A stretch of 41,361 nt of DNA from a virus, in IMG/VR virus record IMGVR_UViG_3300046804_000979, positions 1-41,361 of that record; one strand, 5' to 3'. The position numbers were made by a program, and so were the translations under genes. This document shows positions 16,487-22,516 of this stretch, in pieces. Below the pieces are notes generated by a model, which was given only the letters and a program-made list of their open reading frames with translations, was not told the origin of the DNA and did not search any database. Each line of letters starts with the position of its first letter. Position 1 is the first letter of the stretch.

Positions 16487-16747
16487 ATGGGGCTGAACAT
16501 GGATTCAAATCTTCTTCTGAAGGTCGTGCGTATTAGTTTGAAGTTAGTGGTGGCGAGGGTGTTGACAATCTTGGCGTTGTCGATGACTTTTGCCTTAGCT
16601 TGCTGGACAATGTGGGGGCCGAGTTATGAGCGGATCGCTGCATTGCTTATCTTTGCCATCACAGTGTTTTTACCATCCTTAATGAAGGAAACAAAGCATG
16701 ATGACGATGACGAAAGTGGTGAGCAAACAGGTGGTGCTAAAGCCTAG
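16487..16747 (+). CDS. Small membrane protein with two TM segments
   Basis: An 86-aa protein. Residues about 10-40 (LKVVRISLKLVVARVLTILALSMTFALACW) and 48-66 (YERIAALLIFAITVFLPSLM) are hydrophobic, followed by an acidic tail (KHDDDDESGEQ). It is probably a holin-like or lysis-associated inner-membrane protein, by position upstream of the holin and endolysin. The ATG at 16499 may be the true start, since the first ATG has no ribosome site and GGGG sits 7 bases before the second. The 3' end overlaps the next gene in another frame. Confidence 0.6.
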   Translation: MGLNMDSNLLLKVVRISLKLVVARVLTILALSMTFALACWTMWGPSYERIAALLIFAITVFLPSLMKETKHDDDDESGEQTGGAKA

Positions 16748-16862
16748 CCAAGGCACGACCAAGCAAGTCACCCCAAACTTCCAACCGAAGTTCACCAACG
16801 GTGCGCCATGCTATGGCACCATGACGGCAGCGCAACAGTGGGGGAACAAAGGTGGCAAATAA
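16698..16862 (+). CDS. Small overlapping ORF, 54 aa
   Basis: Starts MMTMTKVVSKQVVLKPSQGT inside the end of the membrane protein gene, in a different frame, and ends at a TAA overlapping the next gene. 'AAQQWGNKGGK' closes the protein. The adjacent overlapping genes, and the absence of a gap otherwise left at 16748-16851, support it; similar 50-residue basic proteins are found here in related phages as I recall. Function unknown. Confidence 0.5.
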   Translation: MMTMTKVVSKQVVLKPSQGTTKQVTPNFQPKFTNGAPCYGTMTAAQQWGNKGGK

Positions 16863-17196
16863 TATCGCTTTCCAACCGATGGGCAAGACCTATCGGTTAA
16901 ACCTCACAACCACATCAGCACAAGTTGCAGTCAATGCTGACTCGCCTTGCAACCAGGTGCGTATTCACAATGGTACTGCTGGCGAAATCTTCGTACGCTT
17001 TTCAGCAACGACAGGTCAGGCTGCTGTCATCCCTGTATCAGGTACGCCAGACTATGGCATCGTAATGCACAGCAATACCACTGAGGTGTTCTCTGTGCCA
17101 CAGGCTGCAATCTCTGCACAGTCTACGCTTTACGTTTCAGGCATTGTTGCAAGCGGCACTGGTATTGTTTACATCACGCCAGGTGAAGGACTGTAG
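16852..17196 (+). CDS. Beta-rich predicted virion protein, 114 aa
   Basis: A GTG start (GTGGCAAAT) overlapping the previous stop gives MANNIAFQPMGKTYRLNLTT. The sequence alternates Thr/Val/Ala strands with 'QVRIHNGTAGEIFVRFSATTGQAAV' and '...STLYVSGIVASGTGIVYITPGEGL', the pattern of a small beta-sandwich capsid- or tail-decoration protein. It has no signal peptide. Position before the lysis cassette is usual for small late virion proteins. Function inferred. Confidence 0.55.
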   Translation: MANNIAFQPMGKTYRLNLTTTSAQVAVNADSPCNQVRIHNGTAGEIFVRFSATTGQAAVIPVSGTPDYGIVMHSNTTEVFSVPQAAISAQSTLYVSGIVASGTGIVYITPGEGL

Positions 17197-17198
17197 CT

Positions 17199-17372
17199 AT
17201 GGAAGTCTCGATGTCAGTAGTCATTCAAGCCCTGATTGGTGCTGCTGCCGGAGCCTTTGGTGCATATGTTGCAATCAGATCTGACCTGGCAGAACTCAAG
17301 GCTAAGGTTGAGCATCTGCACATGACTGCTGACAAGGCACATACGCGCATTGACCAGATTCTGAACAAGTAA
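17199..17372 (+). CDS. Small N-terminally anchored coiled-coil protein (57 aa)
   Basis: ATG at 17199, ending in TAATG shared with the holin gene. Residues about 5-26 (MSVVIQALIGAAAGAFGAYVAI) form one membrane helix, followed by a heptad-like segment (RSDLAELKAKVEHLHMTADKAHTRIDQIL). The shape resembles an i-spanin or a small holin partner (XhlA-like). It lies directly upstream of the 3-TM holin. It is probably a lysis accessory; which type cannot be decided by eye. Confidence 0.6.
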   Translation: MEVSMSVVIQALIGAAAGAFGAYVAIRSDLAELKAKVEHLHMTADKAHTRIDQILNK

Positions 17373-17851
17373 TGTTCGACCTGCTATCAGGTGGTCTTCT
17401 TGGCAGTATCTTTGGTGGCTTGTTCAGGCTAGCACCGGAGGTATTGAAGCTACTTGATAAGAAGAATGAACGTGCGCATGAGTTAGCCATGTTCACTTTG
17501 CAGACTGATCTTGAGAAGATGCGTGGCACATTCAAGATGGAAGAGAAGTATGTTGACTACAGTATTCAGCAACTCGATACCATCAAGTCGGCGTTTGAAG
17601 AGCAGAGTCAGACGGCTCAGTCAGCAGGTTGGTTTGTGGCTGGAGTCTCTGCCTTGGTACGTCCAGGAATCACCTGGGCGTTATTTGGAATGTACGCAAC
17701 TGTCAAAGCGGCTACGCTTGTTCTTGCATTTCAAAGTAATGCGGTCTGGCATGAAGTAATACTCAAGTGTTGGGATGCCAATGACTTTGGCTTGTTCACG
17801 ATGGTGTTGACCTTCTGGTTTGTTGGTCGCAGCATAGAGAAGTACAAGTGA
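17372..17851 (+). CDS. Holin, 3-TM type (gene-transfer-agent holin-like)
   Basis: A 159-aa protein, MFDLLSGGLLGSIFGGLFRL. Residues 5-20 are hydrophobic, then a long charged helix (LDKKNERAHELAMFTLQTDLEKM), then hydrophobic helices at about 83-115 (GWFVAGVSALVRPGITWALFGMYATVKAATLVLAF) and 137-153 (FGLFTMVLTFWFVGRSI). This order fits the 'holin of 3TMs, for gene-transfer release' family. It would make the inner-membrane hole that releases the endolysin coded by the next gene, with which it overlaps (GTGA). Confidence 0.8.
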   Translation: MFDLLSGGLLGSIFGGLFRLAPEVLKLLDKKNERAHELAMFTLQTDLEKMRGTFKMEEKYVDYSIQQLDTIKSAFEEQSQTAQSAGWFVAGVSALVRPGITWALFGMYATVKAATLVLAFQSNAVWHEVILKCWDANDFGLFTMVLTFWFVGRSIEKYK

Positions 17852-18315
17852 ATGAAGCGATTGAACTTGCCATCAACGTACTCATCAAACCCTTTGAAGG
17901 TTATGCTCGACGTTTGCCTAACGGCGACTGCTGTGCTTATCCTGACCCCGCTACTGGTGATGAGCCTTGGACTATTGGTTTTGGTAGCACTGGTCGTGGT
18001 ATTGGCAAATACACTATCTGGTCAAAAGAACAAGCTGAAGATGCCCTTCAGGAGCATGTCCGGCACTTCATATCCGGACTGGTAAAACTCTCACCAAGGC
18101 TTGTTTCCGCAAGCCCTAGACGTATTGCCGCGGTGATCAGTTGGGCGTATAACTGTGGTTTAGGCAACTACAGAATCTCTACCTTCAAGAAACGTGTTGA
18201 TGCTGGCGACTGGCAGGGTGCTGCGGATGAATGCCGCAAATGGAACAAGGCTGCTGGCAGAGTGATGCCTGGTTTAACCAGAAGGCGTGAGGCTGAAGCA
18301 TTAATGATGAGGTAA
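17848..18315 (+). CDS. Endolysin, GH24 lysozyme (muramidase)
   Basis: A GTG start in a GTGA overlap. The 155-aa product shows the lysozyme pattern: IKPFEGYARRL with catalytic Glu17, 'YPDPATGDEPWTIGFGST' with Asp33 and Thr42, the 'SWAYNCGLGNYRISTF' helix and 'RVMPGLTRRREAEALM'. It cleaves the glycan strands of peptidoglycan. No signal-anchor is present at the N-terminus, so it depends on the adjacent holin for export. The cysteines at 28 and 29 are close to the catalytic groove and are worth noting. High confidence. Confidence 0.93.
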   Translation: MNEAIELAINVLIKPFEGYARRLPNGDCCAYPDPATGDEPWTIGFGSTGRGIGKYTIWSKEQAEDALQEHVRHFISGLVKLSPRLVSASPRRIAAVISWAYNCGLGNYRISTFKKRVDAGDWQGAADECRKWNKAAGRVMPGLTRRREAEALMMR

Positions 18316-18317
18316 GC

Positions 18318-18563
18318 ATGGCAAACCCGATTGCAAAGACAACTAAAGGTAAGGGCAGACACTTTCAGTCTGTTGCTGAGGGTGGTGGCATGACAGAAGC
18401 CGGTAGGAAGGCTTATAACAGGGCTACAGGCTCTAATCTGCAAGCGCCTGCACCTAATCCTACAAGTCCCAAGGAAAGAGCAAGGAAGAAGAGTTTCTGT
18501 GCTCGCTCACGATCATGGTCTGGCCCTAGAGGTAAGGCTGCTCGCAGACGCTGGAGGTGTTAG
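18318..18563 (+). CDS. DUF6321-like basic small protein
   Basis: An 81-aa protein whose 'VAEGGGMTEAGRKAYNRATGSNLQAP' segment (about residues 18-43) is the signature of the DUF6321 family of small phage proteins, followed by 'SPKERARKKSFCAR' and a basic RRRW end. The C-terminal part is shorter than the family pattern as I remember it. Function unknown. It follows the endolysin directly (2 bases). Confidence 0.7.
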   Translation: MANPIAKTTKGKGRHFQSVAEGGGMTEAGRKAYNRATGSNLQAPAPNPTSPKERARKKSFCARSRSWSGPRGKAARRRWRC

Positions 18564-18725
18564 ATGAAACAAGGACTGTACGCAAACATTCATGCCAAAC
18601 GTGCTCGCATTGCAGCAGGTTCTGGAGAAAAGATGAGAAAGCCAGGTAGTAAAGGCTCCCCCACCGCCAAGAATTTTCGAGAATCCGCAAAGACTGCGAA
18701 AAAAAACCGCCTGACTAGGCGGTAA
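18564..18725 (+). CDS. Small conserved basic phage protein (53 aa)
   Basis: Begins MKQGLYANIHAKRARIAAGS, continuing GEKMRKPGSKGSPTAKNF and a lysine-rich end. The 'GLYANI.AKR.RIAAGSGEKMRKPGSKG.PTA..F..SAKTAKK' pattern is a common tiny phage protein coded beside DUF6321. Its last nine codons overlap a leftward transcription terminator. It is the last rightward gene before the convergent minus-strand operon. Function unknown. Confidence 0.75.
   Translation: MKQGLYANIHAKRARIAAGSGEKMRKPGSKGSPTAKNFRESAKTAKKNRLTRR
18699..18722 (-). terminator. Intrinsic terminator for the leftward operon
   Basis: On the minus strand, CCGCCT-AGTC-AGGCGG forms a six-pair GC stem with a 4-base loop followed immediately by eight T. 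This is a textbook Rho-independent terminator for the leftward genes that end at 18824. On the plus strand it lies inside the last codons of the 53-aa gene and lacks a T-run, so it terminates leftward transcription only. Confidence 0.85.
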
Positions 18726-18823
18726 ACGCTCGTTGGGAAGAGCGATTCGAGGAGACAACTTCGAGGCTATCTGCTAACGCTTGCCTCAAGCGTCACAACC
18801 GACTGGCAGACTCAGTGGGAGAC
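18726..18823 (-). other. Noncoding tail of leftward operon with hairpins
   Basis: No gene is visible. Read on the minus strand it has ACGCTT-GAGGC-AAGCGT (six pairs) and CGCTC-TTCCCAAC-GAGCG (five pairs) ahead of the terminator. The 3' untranslated end could give a stable fragment; a short 3'UTR RNA is a possibility only. Confidence 0.4.
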
Positions 18824-19165
18824 TTAAAGTTCATTCTGCATGAGCGTTATCGCATCGTCAAGCCGGAAGATCACCAGACTCTCCTTGCCATCAGCCCTGC
18901 AAATCACAACCGGTACTTTCTCACCTTTGGATGAGACTTTGGCCTGTTCCATCCATTCATAAAGCGCTATCTTCCTACGACGCTTGCATTCGATCATAAA
19001 CGGGCCTAGATCGATGTCTGAGCCACCATCTCTTGCTTGCCCTAGTACACGGGTTACTTTCGTTCCTAAGCGCTCTGAGAGGGCGTTACAGACCTCTCGT
19101 TCATAACTGGCACCACGGTCTTTACCTAGCTTGCTCAATCTCTGACTCCTCGAAGCACTTTCCAT
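18824..19165 (-). CDS. PD-(D/E)XK nuclease / Holliday-junction-resolvase-like
   Basis: A 113-aa protein with the PD-(D/E)XK order: 'RGASYEREVCNALSERLG' (Glu22/24), 'DGGSDIDLGPFMIECKRRRK' with Asp50/52 and the E59-C-K61 catalytic pair, then Glu70. This fits an archaeal-Hjc or VRR-NUC-like nuclease, which would resolve recombination or replication intermediates. An alternative TTG start at 19138, which overlaps the upstream stop (TTGA) and has GAGGAG about 9 bases before it, would give a 104-aa product without losing any motif and may be the better start. Confidence 0.75.
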   Translation of the reverse strand: MESASRSQRLSKLGKDRGASYEREVCNALSERLGTKVTRVLGQARDGGSDIDLGPFMIECKRRRKIALYEWMEQAKVSSKGEKVPVVICRADGKESLVIFRLDDAITLMQNEL

Positions 19166-19347
19166 GCTTCTTCACGCACTTCACCTTCAACACCATAACC
19201 AAATACATCAGGGTCTAACAATGCACGGATAAACGAATTACGGATAGATAGTTGTCGTTCTGTTCGAGCCACCATGACTCTCAACTCTTGGTTGAGTTGC
19301 TGAAGTGTCTCGATCCTAGCTTGCAAGTCCTCTGATTTTGGAATCAT
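19135..19347 (-). CDS. Small coiled-coil protein, unknown
   Basis: A 70-aa protein, MIPKSEDLQARIETLQQLNQ. The first 40 residues show leucine-rich heptads (LQARIETLQQLNQELRVMVARTERQL); the rest is mixed and basic. It shares a 4-base junction with the upstream winged-helix gene and overlaps the nuclease gene. It could be a dimerising regulator or a nuclease partner; only the position suggests it. Confidence 0.6.
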   Translation of the reverse strand: MIPKSEDLQARIETLQQLNQELRVMVARTERQLSIRNSFIRALLDPDVFGYGVEGEVREEAWKVLRGVRD

Positions 19348-19661
19348 GATGGCCTCAGATTAAATGGATTGTGGAAGGTTTTTGGATCAAGTGTGATTCG
19401 TGTCTTTGCAAATTTGTACGGTCTGTTCACTGGATTTTCTGGTACGGGTTCCATGGTGATGAACTCAAAGAAATACTCTTTACGACAGTTGACGATGCAA
19501 GGCTTGCTTTTGATGTAGCCCTTCTTTGCCAGAAAATGCAGTGCGTGAATTGCGGTGGAGCGGTTGATCTTGGTTTGCAATTGAACATCCTTAGATGTAA
19601 CGGGTGTTTTGCGTTTTGATACGTACTTCAGAATCTTGAGTTGAATGTCAGTCAGTGTCAT
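19344..19661 (-). CDS. Winged-helix DNA-binding protein
   Basis: The start at 19661 is chosen because its ATGA overlaps the stop of the upstream gene; the longer upstream extension lies inside that gene. The 105-aa product begins MTLTDIQLKILKYVSKRKTP. It has 'VTSKDVQLQTKINRSTAIHALHFLAKKGYIKSK', a helix-turn-helix followed by a wing, as in MarR- or DNA-replication-origin-type regulators. It is probably a transcription regulator in the early operon. Family not closer defined. Confidence 0.65.
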   Translation of the reverse strand: MTLTDIQLKILKYVSKRKTPVTSKDVQLQTKINRSTAIHALHFLAKKGYIKSKPCIVNCRKEYFFEFITMEPVPENPVNRPYKFAKTRITLDPKTFHNPFNLRPS

Positions 19662-19867
19662 GCCATATCCTCTCGTAGTGCAGCGTCCCATACCTTGTCA
19701 TTAGCGCCTTTAATGACTTCTGTGGTGGTGAATCGATGAAAGCAAGCGACACAGCGTCGCCTGCGTGTCACCCAAGAGTTCGCAGGCTTCTTGCCGCCAT
19801 ACCTGCGAGTCTCAAGGATGATTGAATCATTGTGTTCACCACGTTCAGCGCATTTCGGACATAACAT
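19658..19867 (-). CDS. NrdR-like zinc-ribbon protein without ATP-cone
   Basis: A 69-aa protein with CPKC (Cys3, Cys6) and CVAC (Cys39, Cys42) bracketing 'TRRRRC...CFHRFTTTE'. This is the DNA-binding zinc-ribbon part of NrdR, the repressor of ribonucleotide reductase genes (CPxC...RRRRxCxxCxxRFTTxE), but the ATP-cone that makes NrdR nucleotide-responsive is absent. The natural reading is a small phage DNA-binding protein; it could compete with host NrdR. Its stop overlaps the next start and it begins on the last base of the SSB-like gene. Confidence 0.7.
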   Translation of the reverse strand: MLCPKCAERGEHNDSIILETRRYGGKKPANSWVTRRRRCVACFHRFTTTEVIKGANDKVWDAALREDMA

Positions 19868-20127
19868 TAAAACGGAACACTGTCATCGTCTTGATGGCTG
19901 ACCTCACGACCTTGCCTTGCAGGCTGGCCTGGCACAAAGTTATTCACTCTGATTGAGATCAGATCGCCGTAAGCACTTCGTTTGGTCCATGCACTTAACT
20001 TGATGACATCACCTGGCTTGTAAGCCTGATCGCAGGTGAAACTACCTGACCAGTCTGGTGCTTTGTCAGACTTCTTCTCTTTGACGGTAAAAAGTACGCC
20101 ACTGCCTTGCTGTTGTTCGTAACCCAT
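19867..20127 (-). CDS. SSB-like single-strand DNA-binding protein candidate
   Basis: An 86-aa protein: MGYEQQQGSGVLFTVKEKKS, then 'APDWSGSFTCDQAYKPGDVIKLSAWTKRSAYGDLISIRVN' and a C-terminal acidic tip QDDDSVPF (79-86). The tip matches the DDDIPF end with which bacterial SSBs recruit partner proteins, and the middle resembles an OB-fold of small phage proteins with 'LSAW.K....GD..SI.V'. It is coded next to recombination genes. Likely covers ssDNA or recruits host SSB partners; the short length leaves room for a degenerate OB fold. Confidence 0.6.
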   Translation of the reverse strand: MGYEQQQGSGVLFTVKEKKSDKAPDWSGSFTCDQAYKPGDVIKLSAWTKRSAYGDLISIRVNNFVPGQPARQGREVSHQDDDSVPF

Positions 20128-20304
20128 TTATTTCCTCACTAGTTGATATTCGGCAAAGGATTTGCCATTACGGTTAATCGTATGTGTCACGATGGTGTGA
20201 CCTTGTTTCCTTAGTTCTTCGACTCTGGCTGCAAGTCTTGTTGACCCAATCTCTGCATACGCTTGCAGTTGCGTAAGAGGCCCATGGTGCAGCCTCTCAA
20301 GCAC
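20128..20304 (-). CDS. HTH (HTH_39-like) DNA-binding protein, unusual start
   Basis: The frame starts within the end of the upstream gene region. From the GTG at 20304 it gives 58 residues: VLERLHHGPLTQLQAYAEIG then STRLAARVEELRKQGHTIVTHTINRNGKSFAEYQL. This is the winged helix-turn-helix pattern of HTH_39-type phage proteins ('LTQ..A...G..RLAARI.ELR..GH.I'). Relatives begin further upstream, at 'LTQTQAVLERL', but here only a non-standard codon (CTA or ACG) sits at the right distance after the GGAG at 20331-20334. The gene ends at TAA directly before the SSB-like ATG. Confidence 0.6.
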   Translation of the reverse strand: MLERLHHGPLTQLQAYAEIGSTRLAARVEELRKQGHTIVTHTINRNGKSFAEYQLVRK

Positions 20305-20328
20305 TGCTTGCGTTTGCGTTAGAGGCCC
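20260..20328 (-). repeat. Two 24-base imperfect direct repeats in the HTH gene
   Basis: Positions 20260-20283 and 20305-20328 match at about 20 of 24 bases and code for GPLTQ-LQA and GPLTQ-TQA. The first helix of the HTH may have been duplicated, or these may be two binding sites for a protein. The upstream copy overlaps the end of the annealing-protein gene. Confidence 0.6.
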
Positions 20329-21173
20329 ATCTCCAGATCGTCTTCCTCTGCCTCCAGAGTCACTACCTTTTTTGTGACGTAAGCCTCGACCTCATGATCG
20401 TGACAGCGCTTTTTGAACTCGATGGCTGCAACCCCGCCAAACGAACCGTAGATTTCTGCGTTGACCCGAAAGAGGCTTGCCAGCTTGGCATTCTTCTCCT
20501 CTGTGCTGATCTTGGTATTGCTAGCAATCTTGCCAATCAAGCCAAAGAAGTTGTCATGCCATTGATGTTCATCGGCATGGCTTGAGTACATCCTAGAGCC
20601 ATCACCATCGGGAATCATGACCTTGAACTTACCTTCGACTGCTGGAGCAACCTTTGGAATCGGTGTATCAACAGGCATAGGCATCGGCGCAGTGACAGCG
20701 TTAGGAATCGTCTCCACCTCAGTCTCATCGAGCATCCCCAATCCACAGTGAGCAAGTACGGTTCGTCTGATTGCTTTGGTGGTTGCCTTCATCAGGGCGT
20801 TGGCTTTTCCGATTCGTTCTGCGTCAAGTTCGACTGCCCCATCATTCTCAGTAACTCTTCCATCCTGTCCAGTGACTCGTACAGATACCAGATAGACACC
20901 CTCAAATCTCTCTCGGTTAATGATCGATACGGACAGCTTGTGCACTGCACACAGTTGCTGTGTGGCTCCAGCATTTGCGTACAACATCTTCTTCCCGTTA
21001 AGAACCAATAAATGGAACGGCTGTGCGCTAGGATCGAGTCCGACTTGCTGGCATCGGTAGTTGTAGTAAGCGACTGCTTGTTCTTGGCTAAGGCCACTCA
21101 TGTCTCCCTTAAGAACAATGGAATGGATTACGTCTTGATCGAGCGTATGTGGGTTAACTAAATCAGTTTTCAT
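20319..21173 (-). CDS. RecT/Red-beta-like single-strand annealing protein candidate
   Basis: A 284-aa protein. The N-terminal 'LSQEQAVAYYNYRCQQVGLDPSAQPFHLL...GKKMLYANAGATQQLC' (about 28-75) and 'GKANALMKATTKAIRRTVLAHCGLGMLDETE' (122-152) resemble phage recombinases (RecT/Bet-type in the 'G.NP...F.L....' part and the 'KA.T.A.RR..L...GLGMLDE' part). A Pro-rich linker (160-180) precedes a helical C-terminus ending in an acidic EAEEDDLE tail. It is paired by an ATGA overlap with the YqaJ-type exonuclease upstream, the typical exonuclease-plus-annealing pair for recombination-dependent replication. Confidence 0.65.
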   Translation of the reverse strand: MKTDLVNPHTLDQDVIHSIVLKGDMSGLSQEQAVAYYNYRCQQVGLDPSAQPFHLLVLNGKKMLYANAGATQQLCAVHKLSVSIINRERFEGVYLVSVRVTGQDGRVTENDGAVELDAERIGKANALMKATTKAIRRTVLAHCGLGMLDETEVETIPNAVTAPMPMPVDTPIPKVAPAVEGKFKVMIPDGDGSRMYSSHADEHQWHDNFFGLIGKIASNTKISTEEKNAKLASLFRVNAEIYGSFGGVAAIEFKKRCHDHEVEAYVTKKVVTLEAEEDDLEMGL

Positions 21174-22069
21174 TTGAGTAAGAACCTCCGTGAACCTGTT
21201 ATGTCACGCATAAAGCGTTGGTAAACCTCTGGCATTTCTTTTTGCAGAAGGGAACTGTCGAATCTTGCAGAACCTTTTGCAGAACGCCATGTGGCAAGCA
21301 CTCGGCCATCAAAAGTCACAAGCGTGTCAGCATCTTTCATTGCAGCTTGCAGGTAAGCCTGTTGTTTAGCTTCTTGCTCTTCAAGTTTTTTAATGTGCTC
21401 CTTAATTGTTTTTAGTTGATGTGCGACTTGCTCAACATGGCTATTCGCCACAGCACTATTGCTCGTTGAAATTGGAAACAGCTTTTTTGCTTCATCAGGC
21501 GTAGTGGGCATTGGTGGTGTTTTGGCCTGGATAGCGCCCCACAGCGCCGCCTCTGCCTTGATAAGGCGATCTTTATCATCATCAGTAATTGATTTATCAA
21601 TCAAAACTAGCTCTTGCCCACCAAAAAGCACTGCAAGAACAACTCTATTTACACGATGCACTGTCGCTTCATGGATGCACTGCACCGAGTCAGCAACTGG
21701 CATCAAGCCGCCAGAGTCAAATTGGCTCCTCTTCATCGCGTTGTAGTTCTTTACTTCAACCAACGTAGAGCCGTCTTCACTAATGAAATCAAAGTGAGAT
21801 CGCATCCAAGGATGATCAGGATGGGCAAGTTCGTAGTCGGCCTCTTTGAGTTCAATCTTAAGTCTCCTAGAAGCCTCTCTGCCGATTGAGTCTTGCAAAA
21901 GCAATCCCCAATTCATGCGTTCCTGACTTGCAGGATCAAATTGGTTTTTCTCTTCCCAATAACTTTCATCAGTTTTCTTGAGATAAACCTCTGCGGCTCT
22001 TCCCTCTGCTATGGCTCTAGCATCGGTTGCAAAGATCGCTTTGCTACGCTCTTCAAATGTATAAATCAT
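21170..22069 (-). CDS. YqaJ-like viral recombinase/exonuclease
   Basis: The start at 22069 (ATGA overlap with the upstream gene, AAGGAG 8 bases before) is preferred over the longer frame. Residues 1-299 include 'MNWGLLLQDSIGREASRRL' with Glu65, 'HPWMRSHFDFIS' with Asp94, and 'STLVEVKNYN' with E105-V-K107: the PD-(D/E)XK metal site of YqaJ/lambda-exonuclease enzymes. A coiled-coil (about 218-245) precedes the C-terminus. It resects double-strand ends to give ssDNA for the annealing protein coded immediately downstream. Confidence 0.85.
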   Translation of the reverse strand: MIYTFEERSKAIFATDARAIAEGRAAEVYLKKTDESYWEEKNQFDPASQERMNWGLLLQDSIGREASRRLKIELKEADYELAHPDHPWMRSHFDFISEDGSTLVEVKNYNAMKRSQFDSGGLMPVADSVQCIHEATVHRVNRVVLAVLFGGQELVLIDKSITDDDKDRLIKAEAALWGAIQAKTPPMPTTPDEAKKLFPISTSNSAVANSHVEQVAHQLKTIKEHIKKLEEQEAKQQAYLQAAMKDADTLVTFDGRVLATWRSAKGSARFDSSLLQKEMPEVYQRFMRDITGSRRFLLK

Positions 22070-22299
22070 GTTGTGATCTCCTTTGCCCAACTGCGAGGCC
22101 ATAAGTAAGACGCAGTGCGAACACCGCCTGCATCAATAAGAACTTGCTCAGGAACTTCCTTCCCACCTGGTAGCACGAACACACCTTGCTTGTTGTAATG
22201 CGGCACGATCATGATCTGTTCAATGTAATAAGAGCGACACCATTGGTGCTCTTCCATCGTGCCTTTCTTGAGCAGCAATCGATCAAGTGCGTTAGTCAT
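22066..22299 (-). CDS. Small protein of unknown function (77 aa)
   Basis: MTNALDRLLLKKGTMEEHQWCRSYYIEQIMIVPHYN, then 'GVFVLPGGKEVPEQVLIDAGGVRTASYLWP'. It has a mixed alpha/beta composition, with no recognised domain or membrane segment. It overlaps the exonuclease start (ATGA) and the HTH gene end by 8 bases, so it is in the same operon. Confidence 0.6.
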   Translation of the reverse strand: MTNALDRLLLKKGTMEEHQWCRSYYIEQIMIVPHYNKQGVFVLPGGKEVPEQVLIDAGGVRTASYLWPRSWAKEITT

Positions 22300-22516
22300 T
22301 TGTTTCTCCTTTGTTTTTGCTCATGCGATGAGCATTAAGCCAAGCGTCGATATCTTCTTTGAAATAGAAAATTCTTCCTTTCTTTACGAAGCGTGGCCCT
22401 TTTCCACTGCACCGCATCATTGCTAGCGTCTTAGGTGCCAGCCCAATATACCGAGCAGCGTCTTCTGTACGCATACGGCCATCTGGGTACATCGTGATGC
22501 CTTTGTCCATGCTCAT
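22292..22516 (-). CDS. HTH_17 / excisionase-like DNA-binding protein
   Basis: A 74-aa protein with 'RTEDAARYIGLAPKTLAMMR' (helix-turn-helix, about 16-35) followed by 'GPRFVKKGRIFYFKEDIDAWL' (wing and 'DIDAWL' end). This is the MerR-fold HTH_17 family, used in phage excisionases (Xis/AlpA-like) and transcription regulators. No integrase is visible in the window, so an early regulator is as likely as an excisionase. It is the second gene of the leftward operon. Confidence 0.75.
   Translation of the reverse strand: MSMDKGITMYPDGRMRTEDAARYIGLAPKTLAMMRCSGKGPRFVKKGRIFYFKEDIDAWLNAHRMSKNKGETND

Noticed and set aside
18726-18823. tRNA gene
   Set aside because: Stem-loops are present but no acceptor stem, T-loop sequence or anticodon arm can be placed.
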